Notes: generated by a model not told the origin, from the letters alone. A stretch of 62,813 nt of DNA from Nocardia thailandica NBRC 100428 (GCF_000308795.1 NZ_BAGK01000310.1:1-62813); one strand, 5' to 3'. Shown: positions 52,021 through 61,258, numbered from the stretch's first letter. Numbers and translations: made by a program.

Positions 52021-52875
52021 TCACTCGCGGTGTGGAAAGTGATCCAGCAGATAGAGCGCGATGTACGTCATCATCCCCAGTCGCATTCGCGCTTCCCTGG
52101 CGTTGGAGCGCCCCGGGTGCGCTCCGTTCGTGTGGCAGATCTCCCAGAATCCCTCCACCAGCTGGCCACCGTCGTGGTGCTCCAGAGGTTCGCCGCGCAT
52201 GCTGTCGACGTACTTCACACCCTGCGCAGGTTGACCTTTCACGAGGGACTGCAGCGCTGAACGTCCTTGCCCGGCCTTGGTCGCTGTGAAGCCTGTGTGA
52301 TGTGTCGCCAAGCTCATCAGCAGTGACTCGAGTGCTGTACGTGTGCGGCTGTTCGCGGCTTCGTACTCGTTGTTCCGCAGAGCGCGTACCGCGCTGTTGT
52401 AGTTTTCGAGTGCCTCGGTATAGCCGCGGTCAGCGAGTTCGGTGGTCAACGCGGTGATCTCGTCTGTCAAAGGTACCGCGCTCGATCCGGTGGGGAGGAG
52501 CCGAGGTTCGCCGTCGGCCGGCAGATCCAGTTCGTAGCCGTCACTGCGCAGGGACTCGAGCAGCGGCTCGATCTTGATCCGAAAGCTAGCGCCGGGGATG
52601 AGGTTGTGACTACCCCGGCGACGCAACCACAAGGTGATGAATTCGATGACCGCAGTGTGTGCGTCTGTGCCACCTTTCGCCGCCTTCCTCTGCGCTTTGA
52701 GGAGGGGTTGTAGGAGGAGTTCGCTCTTGTTCTGGGCGGAATCGAGGTGCGAGTCGGATAGACCGGACACGTCGAATACGTTCGACTGCAGGAGCAGTTC
52801 GCGCAGGATCGTAGTCGAGAGCTGGCTGGCCAGCGGGATGAGGTGTCCCAGCGTGGCGGTGGAGATCGTGTCCAT
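52021..52875 (-). CDS. Hypothetical protein with Abi-like C-terminal domain
   Basis: I start at ATG 52875 because the longer frame upstream is unnatural. The 284-residue protein has an N-terminal helical part (LGHLIPLASQLSTTILRELL, LLQPLLKAQRKAAKGGTDAH) and a C-terminal domain (EALENYNSAVRALRNNEYEA, ANSRTRTALESLLMSLATHH, EARMRLGMMTYIALYLLDHF). The A-x-x-R-x-x-x-E-S-x-x and late helical pattern is like abortive-infection C-terminal domains. It is divergent from the gene at 52981. Function unknown. Confidence 0.55.
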   Translation of the reverse strand: MDTISTATLGHLIPLASQLSTTILRELLLQSNVFDVSGLSDSHLDSAQNKSELLLQPLLKAQRKAAKGGTDAHTAVIEFITLWLRRRGSHNLIPGASFRIKIEPLLESLRSDGYELDLPADGEPRLLPTGSSAVPLTDEITALTTELADRGYTEALENYNSAVRALRNNEYEAANSRTRTALESLLMSLATHHTGFTATKAGQGRSALQSLVKGQPAQGVKYVDSMRGEPLEHHDGGQLVEGFWEICHTNGAHPGRSNAREARMRLGMMTYIALYLLDHFPHRE

Positions 52876-52980
52876 GGCAGCCCAGTTTGCCCGAAAGTTA
52901 GTGCAACGACACGAAGTCGGGTGGGTCGCCACGCGGACGAGAAGGCGCAAGCAAGCTGCTGCGCGTGCCAGCATCGATGC

Positions 52981-53298
52981 ATGAGACCGCTTCGGAAGAC
53001 CACGCTGACCCGGATCCGGGATTCCATCGACAACACACTGGAGCGCGGTGCTGGCAGTATGGCGCCCGTTGTCGCCCATGGATCGTCTGCGCCGAGAAGG
53101 CTGAAGGAGCTGGAGATCCGCCAGTTAGAGGCGGATCGACAGTTGGTCCAGGCCGCGCTCGATGCAGATGACGAGAGTCTCGTGACGGGCGACCAGCTTT
53201 TGGACCTGGCTCGCCGGTACACCGAGGTCCGCACTGCCACCATCACCGAAGTCCCGAGCGGCAACTTGATCGCGACGGTCGAGGTCGCTCGCCGATGA
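52981..53298 (+). CDS. 105-residue hypothetical protein
   Basis: ATG 52981 opens a basic, helical protein (MRPLRKTTLTRIRDSIDNTL, RRLKELEIRQLEADRQLVQA) ending in a strand-forming tail (RTATITEVPSGNLIATVEVA). Divergent from the minus-strand gene with about 100 bases between. Family not recognised. Confidence 0.5.
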   Translation: MRPLRKTTLTRIRDSIDNTLERGAGSMAPVVAHGSSAPRRLKELEIRQLEADRQLVQAALDADDESLVTGDQLLDLARRYTEVRTATITEVPSGNLIATVEVARR

Positions 53299-53434
53299 AT
53301 GGCATGCACAGGAAATCGCGAAAGCGAGATCCGGGCGGCGGCAGAGTCGGAAGATCGTCAATGATCGTGGGGACAACTGGGGCGCTGGAGGAGTCATCCA
53401 TCCCCAAGGATGACGCCGGGTAGCCGATCACTGT

Positions 53435-53692
53435 TTGACCACCGTGCTCGCCGCACTGGAAAGCCAGCGCCGCCACCAGATCACCATCGACCTCGACGAC
53501 CCGGCCGAGGACGACCTGTACTTCGTGCTCACCGACGCGTTGCAAGAGTGGGCCGCCCGCCGGCGCGAGGGGGCCGAGCACGACCTGCCCGACAGCCAGC
53601 TCGCGCGGGCCGAAACCGCCGAGCGGCTGCTCGCCCGCATCGGAGAACGCGCGGCAGACGCGATGATCGACAACCAGACAGGACCACGATGA
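53435..53692 (+). CDS. 85-residue hypothetical protein before an integrase fragment
   Basis: From TTG 53435 the frame reads MTTVLAALESQRRHQITIDL, DDLYFVLTDALQEWAARRRE and ends in a helix. Composition is natural, and the last codon stands just before the integrase fragment. It may be a small gene of the mobile element to which the recombinase belonged. Confidence 0.45.
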   Translation: MTTVLAALESQRRHQITIDLDDPAEDDLYFVLTDALQEWAARRREGAEHDLPDSQLARAETAERLLARIGERAADAMIDNQTGPR

Positions 53693-53767
53693 TGGACGCC
53701 CTCGACCCGCCGCCGAACCGCGCACCCGCTGCCTGCCTGGCTGCGGCGGGCGCGCCGGTGACCGACC

Positions 53768-54050
53768 GGACGGGGCGTTGTTGCGGCCGCTGGGCCGCAC
53801 CGGGCTGCCGCAGGACGGGCGGCTGTCGGACCGCCAGATCGCCCGCGTCATCGCCACCCGCGGCGCCGCCGCCGGATACCCCGACCTGAAAGGTTACTCC
53901 CTACGCGTCGGCGCGGGCACCGAAGCCTTCGACCGCGGCAACCCCCTCGAAGACGTCATGGCGTTGGGTCGCTGGGCCAACCCCGCCACCGCCCTGTCCT
54001 ACGATCGAAACCGCCAACGATGCTCCGCCCGCGTCGACCCCGGGCTGTAG
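53768..54050 (+). pseudogene. Tyrosine-recombinase C-terminal fragment, copy 2
   Basis: The frame encodes GRTGLPQDGRLSDRQIARVI, LKGYSLRVGAGTEAFDRGNP and LGRWANPATALSYDRNR, nearly the same as copy 1 at 51404-51778. The Arg motif here is S-L-R-V-G. DNA identity over about 270 bases is high. Neither copy has the N-terminal domains, so neither is active. Confidence 0.65.
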
Positions 54051-54075
54051 AAAGTCCACCAGGAGCTGAGGCATG

Positions 54076-54777
54076 TCACTTGCGGCTTGCTCGTACCTCG
54101 ATGGCGTCCATGAACAGGTCGAGCGCGATGTCGAACTGGTCTTCCTCGTCCACTTCGGCCAGGTACGGGGCGACCGCGGCGATGTTGGGGTATTGAGCCG
54201 GGGGCAGGGCGAGATATTCGCGGCTCCAGGCGTCGCGGTCCCTGGCCATGGCTTCTGCGGGTAAGGCCATCAGCGTGGCTTCCATGGAGGCGTAGGCCAG
54301 CGCGATTTCGACCAGCGCCCGGTAGCACGATGCGGCTTCGCGGCCTCGCAGGCCCGCTTGCCGCAGGGCGCCGAGGACGATTTCGGCGCCCTCGAATTCT
54401 GATGCCCGGCGGGTGGTGCGACCGGAAACAACTACCGCGACCTGCGGGAGCGCGTGGCAGGCGAGCCTCACACGCTGCGCCAGGCCTTTGAGCGTGGCTC
54501 GCCAGTCGCTGCTCACTTCGACACCGGCGAGCGCTTCGGTCATCAGCCGATCGGCCAGGGCCAGCATCAGATCGTCCTTGCCGCGGAAGTGCCGCAAGAC
54601 CGCGGTGTGGTCGACGCCGAGTTCTGTGCCGAGCCGCCGGAACGTGAGGGCATCGGACCCGTCGGCCTCGATGATTCCCATCGCCACCTCGATGATCCGA
54701 TCCGGGGTGAGACCGCCGCGTGGTGCGCGTTTCCGGGTTGTGGCGGCAGGGCTGGTTGGCAGCGCGAGATCACCCAC
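54076..54777 (-). CDS. TetR-family regulator
   Basis: I use GTG 54777; the open frame extends further but the added part is unnatural. The DNA-binding region reads LTPDRIIEVAMGIIEADGSD, ALTFRRLGTELGVDHTAVLR and HFRGKDDLMLALADRLMTEA, a clear TetR helix-turn-helix. The helical ligand domain includes DWRATLKGLAQRVRLACHAL and, near the C-terminus, EEDQFDIALDLFMDAIEVRA. No operator was recognised upstream. Confidence 0.78.
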   Translation of the reverse strand: MGDLALPTSPAATTRKRAPRGGLTPDRIIEVAMGIIEADGSDALTFRRLGTELGVDHTAVLRHFRGKDDLMLALADRLMTEALAGVEVSSDWRATLKGLAQRVRLACHALPQVAVVVSGRTTRRASEFEGAEIVLGALRQAGLRGREAASCYRALVEIALAYASMEATLMALPAEAMARDRDAWSREYLALPPAQYPNIAAVAPYLAEVDEEDQFDIALDLFMDAIEVRASRK

Positions 54778-54867
54778 TGGGGCGAATACCAGGACACCCT
54801 CGCGATGCTCACAGCACTGGGCACCCAACCGGAGCAGCCTGACAACACCAGCAGCAGTCAGACATAG

Positions 54868-55310
54868 GCCAAACGCCACCGCCGCTTCGCCGCTGACATC
54901 GCGGCCCGGCCTCACCAACGATCAGCTGCGACTACGCCATATCCGTTGGTTTTCGGCGGTCGCGCCGGACATCCAGCTGCAGCTCGACCTGAAGGCCGGT
55001 GCTGCACGCAACGTTGCGGAAATCCACTGGTACAAGCTAGATTTCGTCAACTCGAGGCTACTCTGGGTTCCCGGCTTCATCACTTCAATGAACGGGATCG
55101 AACCATGAACGCGAGACCAAGAATGGGATCGGGTCGGTGTGGTTTTGACCGAACGAGCACGCCCGACGCTGAACGAAGGCTTCCACTTGAAAATGAAAAA
55201 GAATCGGGTGCTCTATGTTGCGTGCACCCGAGCTCGGTGGGAAACCGTTGAGATCCGCAAGGCTGTCGCAACGTCGGTCCTGGAATAACCGTACACCGCA
55301 GCCGGACAAG
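54868..55310. other. Region of fragments without an intact gene
   Basis: Short protein-like pieces occur on the plus strand (for example WFSAVAPDIQLQLDLKAGAA near 54960) but frames change and no start fits. I make no gene call. Confidence 0.35.
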
Positions 55311-55319
55311 TCGGGGCGC

Positions 55320-55540
55320 TGCGGTGCCGGAGCGCGGATTTGCTCGGCGAACTGTGCCCCGAACGGATCCTGGCGGTCGGCGAGTCCCAGTCGGGCATGT
55401 TCCTGACCACCTACGTCAACGCCGTCACGCACCTCGCCGAGATCTTCGGCGGGTATCTGGTGCACTCGCGGTTCGGCCCCGCCGCACCGCTGGGCGGGCG
55501 TTCGGTCCTGGACTCCGACACTGTCGCTTGCCTGCCCCGT
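55320..55540 (+). pseudogene. Fragment of an alpha/beta-hydrolase-domain protein
   Basis: The frame holds ERILAVGESQSGMFLTTYVN, AVTHLAEIFGGYLVHSRFGP and AAPLGGRSVL, the nucleophile-elbow region (G-E-S-Q-S) of the large secreted alpha/beta hydrolase-domain family. Less than a fifth of the family's length is present and both ends are lost. Confidence 0.6.
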
Positions 55541-55621
55541 CCAAGGTTTGCGACGAAACCCTTGGGCAAAAGAACTTTTCGGCCTTTCAATACAGATCAG
55601 GCGGGCAAGCGACAAGTGGGA

Positions 55622-55963
55622 TCAGGCGGGCAAGCGGTTTCGGCAAAACGCTGCCAGCCCCCGGCGCAGAATTATCGCGGCGACGGTGAGAGCCAGAATC
55701 TTGTTGTCCTGAATCGGGAGTACGCCCGCGATCGCAGCGGCATCAGTATTGAATTCACCGGTCAAAGCTGCCATGACCTCGGTCGCGCATACCGTATCAC
55801 GGAAACTCTCTATCCGATCCTCGAACCATTGCATGCCGAAACGCCGGTTCTGGTCGTCGTCCATCGCACCCGCACCGAAACCAACTCCCAACAGTTCAGC
55901 ACCGAGCAGGGCGTACAGTTCGTCATCGTCACTGTCGTTCAGCAGGCTCAGAATCTCGGTCAT
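55622..55963 (-). CDS. Small partner protein of the HEXXH protease
   Basis: The 113-residue product is acidic (MTEILSLLNDSDDDELYALL, GAELLGVGFGAGAMDDD) with a hydrophobic C-terminal segment (DNKILALTVAAIILRRGLAA). Its start overlaps the protease stop by four bases, so the pair is translationally coupled. It may be a membrane-associated partner, substrate or inhibitor; family unknown. Confidence 0.55.
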   Translation of the reverse strand: MTEILSLLNDSDDDELYALLGAELLGVGFGAGAMDDDQNRRFGMQWFEDRIESFRDTVCATEVMAALTGEFNTDAAAIAGVLPIQDNKILALTVAAIILRRGLAAFCRNRLPA

Positions 55964-57417
55964 GGTTCGGCTCTCCTCAAGGAATTCGCGATGGTACTGG
56001 TCAATGTCATGGCGATCGTCTGTCTGAGAAACAGGTTGCTTTCGACCCGACCAGGAAGTTCGGCTTGGTCGGGAGGGAGGTCGATGAATGCCGATGAATC
56101 GATGACAGCGGTCATGAGTCCGTGAAAGGACAACGAGCGCTTGGTATCGACGAGTCGTTCGAACCGACGTACACCCCAGCAGCGCAATGCTGCACGGGGA
56201 CCATCAGATTCGAAGTATTCCACGCCACGGATCAATGCGTCGAAGTCGACCAGCGCGAGATCGTCGTCCATCGGGGTGTCTCGGTCCTGTTGCATAGTGC
56301 GCAGGAATCCCTTCGTGCGAGACGGATCAGCGTCCAGCCATGTGTCGTACCCTCTCACGAGTTTATAGGTCGCGGGCGCATTGAGCGTTGTGTCGAAAGC
56401 CGGCGAGGAGAACAGCATGTCCCAACAGCGAGGATCGAGTGGCTCCCGCATATCGGCGCCCAGACGGACCATGGCCGACGTTCCGTGACCCAATGCGGCC
56501 AGCGCGGTGGCGTCGACGCCACTTCGTGCGGCGATTCGGGCAACTCTATCAGCGGTGCTCGGATGCGTCTCCGGCGATCGGATGAACAGCGAGTCCGCGC
56601 CGATGGTAATAGCGGACAACCCGATGACCGCGCTTTGCGCGACCAGGGTCGCCGCCTTCGGCCCGCCCAACGATCGAACCACCAGGTCGAATCCGAAGGC
56701 ATCCGCCTCGAACTCGAGATCGCGACGTACGGCACTGGTAGCGTCATGCGCGCGCCGCGTGTGTCCGAGAACGATATGCCCGAGTTCGTGAGCCACGAAA
56801 AACGTCAACGCAAGGAGTGCGGGCACCCCGTCGTCCACGCGTGCACTGTCACTCAGTCGGATAGGCACACCGACCTGCGACGAACTACCCTCGATCCGCT
56901 GCGAGAGGATGTTGTATCGGATGCTGGCGGCACCGGCGAGAATCATATCGCTGGTCTCGGCGAGCGTGCCGCGGTGCGCCGCCCACATACGCCTTCCCAG
57001 TGATAACAGTCGAAAACGACTCTGCTCGCGCGCCCACAATAATGTCAGGTCTCGAAGCAGCCCAAGTAGGGATATCTGTGCGTCGGAGACTCGAATCAAG
57101 TGTGTTCCATCAGCTTTGGTCACGGATGCCGCTTCCACCGTCGGCTGGTTCACAGTCACAACGGCTGTGCGGTTCGCCTCTACCCGATCAGAGGGAGCGA
57201 GGTGTTCGGCGAGGGTATCCAGCATGCCTTGCAGGATCGAGTCGAACAGTCCTTGTGCACCGCCGTGCATTTCGAAAGCAGGCCCGACGTGTGCCAGGAC
57301 CGAGCGCCCCACCTGATGAGATCGCAGCCGTTCGATCGTCTTGTCTCTGGGAACGTGCAGGTCCAGACGCATCTTCTGCGCCATGGTCTCAGATTGTTCA
57401 TCAGTCATGCGGACCAT
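55960..57417 (-). CDS. M48-like zinc metalloprotease
   Basis: The 485-residue protein has the zinc motif FFVAHELGHIVLGH (His210, Glu211, His214) and, about 25 residues on, DLEFEADAFGFDL, whose Glu is the probable third ligand; HPSTADRVARI is the usual following helix. This is the M48 peptidase pattern. No signal peptide or clear membrane helices are seen, so it is likely cytosolic, unlike HtpX or CaaX proteases. A two-gene unit with the 55622 product in an accessory region hints at a defence or toxin role, as inference. Confidence 0.72.
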   Translation of the reverse strand: MVRMTDEQSETMAQKMRLDLHVPRDKTIERLRSHQVGRSVLAHVGPAFEMHGGAQGLFDSILQGMLDTLAEHLAPSDRVEANRTAVVTVNQPTVEAASVTKADGTHLIRVSDAQISLLGLLRDLTLLWAREQSRFRLLSLGRRMWAAHRGTLAETSDMILAGAASIRYNILSQRIEGSSSQVGVPIRLSDSARVDDGVPALLALTFFVAHELGHIVLGHTRRAHDATSAVRRDLEFEADAFGFDLVVRSLGGPKAATLVAQSAVIGLSAITIGADSLFIRSPETHPSTADRVARIAARSGVDATALAALGHGTSAMVRLGADMREPLDPRCWDMLFSSPAFDTTLNAPATYKLVRGYDTWLDADPSRTKGFLRTMQQDRDTPMDDDLALVDFDALIRGVEYFESDGPRAALRCWGVRRFERLVDTKRSLSFHGLMTAVIDSSAFIDLPPDQAELPGRVESNLFLRQTIAMTLTSTIANSLRRAEP

Positions 57418-57492
57418 CCGCGTGCAACGGGGTGATGCCCCTGTCCGAGGGGCTGGATGCGCAGGTGTGTACAGCTAGTCCGACCATCCCTC

Positions 57493-57738
57493 CTAGTCGT
57501 CGCAACCTGCGGTGGCGTTACACTGCAACGACTTACATGCGTCCGCCCTGTACATTCCACGCATCTCGATCGGCACCCAGACCACGCGACCAACAGGGAC
57601 AACCGACTTCGAGTCCGATACTGGCAACATCTCCAACGGGCCACCCATCGCGAAGTTCGGTAGCCGGGCGAGCGCCCAGCCGCTGGTTCGGCACAGTAGC
57701 ACGGGTCGCGCTGCACAATGCCCGATTGGCCAGGCCAT
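57493..57738 (-). CDS. Doubtful 81-residue Cys-rich protein
   Basis: The frame ends with LEMLPVSDSKSVVPVGRVVW, VPIEMRGMYRADACKSLQCN and ATAGCDD, natural in composition. The start is unclear: ATG 57738 has AGGAGG too close, and an internal ATG before LPVSDS is an alternative. It lies 75 bases upstream of the protease gene on the same strand. Confidence 0.3.
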   Translation of the reverse strand: MAWPIGHCAARPVLLCRTSGWALARLPNFAMGGPLEMLPVSDSKSVVPVGRVVWVPIEMRGMYRADACKSLQCNATAGCDD

Positions 57739-57839
57739 GCCTCCTGAATCGCTATAGTGCCGATCTCTACCGTTGACCTACCCGCCGGCGCAGAGCTCAA
57801 CGGTCGGCCGCACACGCCGCGGGCGACCGTTGAGCGGCG

Positions 57840-58000
57840 TCACGGAGTGGCGATGGGGAACGCGTGGTCGAAATCGTCGAGCACGCCCGCCAGTGTGTCG
57901 AGGGCGCTGTTGTCGCCGGTGAGTGTGTCTGGCCGGAAACGACCCGACTCGGCGCCGACGCTGGTTCACCAACGTGGAGACGAGGAATGGAGGTTGTGCG
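57840..58000 (-). pseudogene. C-terminal gene remnant
   Basis: The minus strand reads VGAESGRFRPDTLTGDNSAL, DTLAGVLDDFDHAFPIATP and a stop at 57840. The end is protein-like, but upstream the frame breaks near 58000 into another reading (DVNYGAQPPFLVSTLV). Family unknown. Confidence 0.35.
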
Positions 58001-58026
58001 CCGTAGTTGACGTCGGCCTCCTGACC

Positions 58027-58250
58027 TCACCGTTCCAAGGTCTCGTCGAGGTAGCGGGCGAAGCTGCGGGCGTCGCGGGCGCGCGCGACACGCAGGTTCT
58101 GGATGTTGTGCGGGAGTGGTTGGCCCTCTCGGCGCAGGTGTGCGCCTTCAGCTGCGAGACCCAGGGCATTTCCTGGCAGTTCCCGATTACGCCGCAGCTG
58201 TGCGCCCTCGTGTCAGGCCACCATTTCCGAACGGTCCGAACCCTGCTGCG
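58027..58250 (-). pseudogene. C-terminal gene remnant
   Basis: Continuous minus-strand sequence reads AQLRRNRELPGNALGLAAEG, NIQNLRVARARDARSFARYL and DETLER before a stop at 58027. No start codon was found upstream within the natural part, so it is probably the end of a lost gene, followed immediately by another remnant. Confidence 0.35.
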
Positions 58251-58297
58251 GAGCCCTCGCGGCAGCCACACCCCGGGGCGGTGTCCCTATGTTCCTG

Positions 58298-58720
58298 TCA
58301 ATGGGTGGGCTCGGTGATCGAGAGTGTTTGGCGGCAGGTGAGGGAGTCTCGTGCGGTGAATCCGGCTCGTCCGTAGAGCCGGTTCGCAGACTCGCGTGAG
58401 GGTCTGGAGGTGAGATCGACGGTGCGTGCTCCGGCTTGGCGGGCGAGTTCGACTGCGATGTTGGTGAGTTCGAACGCGACGCCCTTGCCGCGGGCGGATT
58501 CGTCGACGACGACGTCTTCGATTCGGGCGCGGGTTCCGGTCGGGATGGTGTAGGTGACAGAGGGTGGGCATGCCGACGACGCCGTCATCGGAGTTTGCGA
58601 TGAGCAGCCTCCTGCGGATCTCGATGAAGAGCATCCCCTCAAGGGTGTCGAGGGCATGTGCTGGCACCGAGTGATGGCCATTGACGTGACAGACCCGACC
58701 GGTCCCGATATCGATAAGGC
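58298..58720 (-). pseudogene. GNAT acetyltransferase fragment with frame break
   Basis: The C-terminal part has ARIEDVVVDESARGKGVAFE, which is the acetyl-CoA-binding motif A (V-x-x-x-x-R-G-K-G), and SANRLYGRAGF, the usual end of the fold. Upstream the match moves into another frame (IEIRRRLLIANSDDGVVGMP) near 58570. The first strands are missing. A single base error could make this a working enzyme with about 140 residues. Confidence 0.55.
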
Positions 58721-58866
58721 AGGGGTTAGCGCTTGGGGTTCGGGGTTTGCAGGTGGAGCTCGAGCGGCACGGCCAGTAGCGGACTACCCTAGCGTGATAC
58801 CGCTCCGCGCGTTCCAGGGTGCGGCCTCGCCGCGGAGTGTTCGGTAAACGGTCGTTTTCCGAACGA

Positions 58867-59655
58867 TCAGCCCCTCGCCCTACGTCGTCCGGAGTGGCTT
58901 TCGACATGGGTATCGATCAGGAAACCTGCGACAGCAAATCCTGCGTTGACGGCCAGCTTCGCGTGTCGCGGTGCTGGCCGGACGGAGGTCTTGCCGCGGC
59001 CGTGTGAATCACTCAAGCTGTTGCGCATCGCCGCCAGACCGTTCACGACCGTAGCCACACCGCTCAGGATCTGTTTGATGGTCTGCTCGGTGTACCGGTC
59101 CGGTGCGATGTCCATGGATGCAGCCGCCGCCTTGTACAGCTTTGCGAGATCCCCACCGTCGTCGTACGCGACCCCTCGCTCGTCGCAGATGTGTTTACAG
59201 ACGCTCTCCAGCGTGGTCCGAGCCGCCGTGATCGCGCCCTCAGGGTCACTGACGACCTTGTCCAACGCCGCGTTCCAGGACCGCTCGACAGCTTCCCAGT
59301 CTTCGAGCTGGTCAAGTCGGTCGGAAGCAGCCATCGAGCCTGGCGAACTGCCCTTCAGAAGCAGCCCTCGCAGTTTCGCGATGTCCTCATCTGAAGGCAT
59401 CGAATACCTGCTCGAACCCTCGAGGGTGCACAGGTTGAGGAGGAAGCGACGCTGGTCATCCCTGGAGAGGCTCCGCAACCCCGTCTCGAAAAGCTGCCAA
59501 CGCGAAGGCCCCCCGCCCCCCGTCGCGTACGGACCGAGTACGTCGGTGTAGTCGGCGAAGAGACGGTGGATCTCAGGCCCGCTGAACCCGGTCTCTCGTG
59601 CGAACATGTCGGTTGCGAGCTTGATGACGCTGTAGGACAGCGTGGTACGAACCAT
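58867..59655 (-). CDS. Abi_C (abortive infection C-terminus) protein
   Basis: I start at ATG 59655; the frame upstream is low quality. The N-terminal 120 residues are helical (LATDMFARETGFSGPEIHRL). The C-terminal domain has GAITAARTTLESVCKHICDE, YKAAAASMDIAPDRYTEQTI, MRNSLSDSHGRGKTSVRPAP and RHAKLAVNAGFAVAGFL, the A-R-x-x-L-E-x-x-C-K-x-I, R-N-x-x-x-D-x-H-G and R-H-A signatures of Abi_C (PF14355). Related proteins are tied to phage exclusion. It is a complete, single-gene unit of 262 residues. Confidence 0.75.
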   Translation of the reverse strand: MVRTTLSYSVIKLATDMFARETGFSGPEIHRLFADYTDVLGPYATGGGGPSRWQLFETGLRSLSRDDQRRFLLNLCTLEGSSRYSMPSDEDIAKLRGLLLKGSSPGSMAASDRLDQLEDWEAVERSWNAALDKVVSDPEGAITAARTTLESVCKHICDERGVAYDDGGDLAKLYKAAAASMDIAPDRYTEQTIKQILSGVATVVNGLAAMRNSLSDSHGRGKTSVRPAPRHAKLAVNAGFAVAGFLIDTHVESHSGRRRARG

Positions 59656-59774
59656 CAGCGGATCATCGCACCCCACAGCATTCCCATCACGCCCGTTTTG
59701 CTGGCCCGGGGTGTGTCCGGAGTCTTGAGGGCGAACGCGGGGGAGCGGCTCGGCGCGGTGCCTACGCTCGACGG

Positions 59775-60072
59775 GTGACTGATTTCGTTGTCGGCCCCGG
59801 CGGAACGCTGCCGGACGTCGCCAGATCGATGGACGCGCACGCCCTGCTGCTGGGGCAGCTGCCGCTGCTCGTCCTCGCCGCCAGCTTCCGCGCCACCCAG
59901 ATCGACCGCGGCGGCCACCTCGTCGCCGCCCGCGCGGATCGGGCGCGCCGAGCGCCTGGCCGCCGCCCGCACCGACATCGAACCGTGCATCGCCGCGCTG
60001 CCGACCACCGGCTGGCCCGACGCCCTCACCGGGCGCTGCGACGCCCTCGTCCTCCACAGAGTGGGCTGCTAG
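59775..60072 (+). pseudogene. Short remnant with frame break near 59940
   Basis: From GTG 59775 the frame reads MTDFVVGPGGTLPDVARSMD and LPLLVLAASFRATQIDRGGH; after about 55 codons sense moves by one base to IGRAERLAAARTDIEPCIAA and ends at 60072. About 98 residues in total, helical, unknown. Confidence 0.35.
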
Positions 60073-60211
60073 GGTCCGGCTATTTCTGACCACCCGCTCA
60101 TCTTCGATTCTCGCCGGGGTCGGTCGTTCGGATTCAATCCAGCTGCTCGCCTATTGCGACGGCCAAGTTCGTCCCGTTCGTTTCTCGGCGGAGTCGGGCG
60201 AGGTCCAGGGA

Positions 60212-61258
60212 TTATTTGCTCCCGCGTTGGTCAGCATTCAGATATTTGGAGAACTGCCGCCATGTGAACACGGCGAACAAAAATGCAAGAACAATAAACG
60301 TCGCGCGTGCGGAGCTATCGGCACGCACCTGCGCGGCGAATACTGCTGTTCCGAAAACCGAGGCGATGCCAGCAAACACGATCGACAGCGCAAGGTGGTG
60401 CGCGTGTCGCTTCGCAGGCCCTTTATCGGTGGTGGTTGCCGTCATGCCGTTGCGGTTCGCAGCAACTGCTTCCTGCATCCGACGGCGGGTGTCGGCGAGA
60501 GCCAGCATCTTTTGAACGGCTTGTGCTTGCTGTTGTTCGCGACTCCGCCTGGCCTGCACCACGTAGGGCTTCACGGGCCGTAGGCGGTTCGAACTAGTAG
60601 GTTCTGATTTGCCAGTGCGATGTGCAGCGGGCTTGGTGCTGCGGGCGTCTTTCCAGCGTTGACGGACCTCTGCGAGATCTGCCTTCCTTTCCGCGGCCTG
60701 CTCGCGTTGCCGGGAGGCAGTGCTGGCTTGGGGTCGTGGTTCGGTGCTGCGGGCACCCTTCGAGTGTTCACGGGCCTTCGCGAGATCTGTCTTCCTTTGC
60801 GCGGTCTGGTCGCGTTGCCGGGAGGCGGCAGTGCTAGCTCGGGGTCGTGGTTCGGAAGCAGAATGCCGGCTCGGTGAGTCCGCAGCTGGAGCGCTGGCCC
60901 TGGCCGCGATTCGTTTGGCCGCCGGATTAACCGGGGTGATTCGACCGGTGGGATCATACGTATACAATGCCATGTCGACTTCATTTGCGTAGCTCACGGC
61001 GTGGGTGCTATAGGGCGACGCCGCGAAGAAGAACAGCTGAAGCTCAAATCTCTTCCCACGGGCGCCAAAGAGGCGTTGAAGCTCAGGCCGGCCGACCTGT
61101 CCTGCCCGCCACTTGACCTGCGCGATCGCTCCACTGGCGCGGACATCAATGCCGCCGTCCGCGCCCGACGCTGTAACCCGAGCGTCGCTGAAGCCTAGCG
61201 AACGCATTTGGACCGCAGCATTCTCTTCGGCCTCGTACGGGGTGGCTATGTACTTCAA
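60212..61258 (-). CDS. Membrane-anchored Mrr-type restriction endonuclease-like protein
   Basis: The N-terminal 110 residues form an Mrr-like PD-(D/E)xK fold: EAEENAAVQMRSLGFSDARV (Glu12), GADGGIDVRASGAIAQVKWR (Asp38, Gln47-x-Lys49) and QRLFGARGKRFELQLFFFAA. A long charged linker contains two similar repeats of about 35 residues (ASTAASRQRDQTAQRKTDLA and ASTASRQREQAAERKADLAE). Two C-terminal membrane helices follow (LALSIVFAGIASVFGTAVFA and ATFIVLAFLFAVFTW). The enzyme would cut DNA at the inner membrane face, possibly incoming DNA. A broken paralogue points the other way at 61855. Confidence 0.75.
   Translation of the reverse strand: MKYIATPYEAEENAAVQMRSLGFSDARVTASGADGGIDVRASGAIAQVKWRAGQVGRPELQRLFGARGKRFELQLFFFAASPYSTHAVSYANEVDMALYTYDPTGRITPVNPAAKRIAARASAPAADSPSRHSASEPRPRASTAASRQRDQTAQRKTDLAKAREHSKGARSTEPRPQASTASRQREQAAERKADLAEVRQRWKDARSTKPAAHRTGKSEPTSSNRLRPVKPYVVQARRSREQQQAQAVQKMLALADTRRRMQEAVAANRNGMTATTTDKGPAKRHAHHLALSIVFAGIASVFGTAVFAAQVRADSSARATFIVLAFLFAVFTWRQFSKYLNADQRGSK

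Noticed and set aside
53243..53857. 204-codon minus-strand frame
   Set aside because: It is antisense to the small gene and the recombinase fragment and has no start site.
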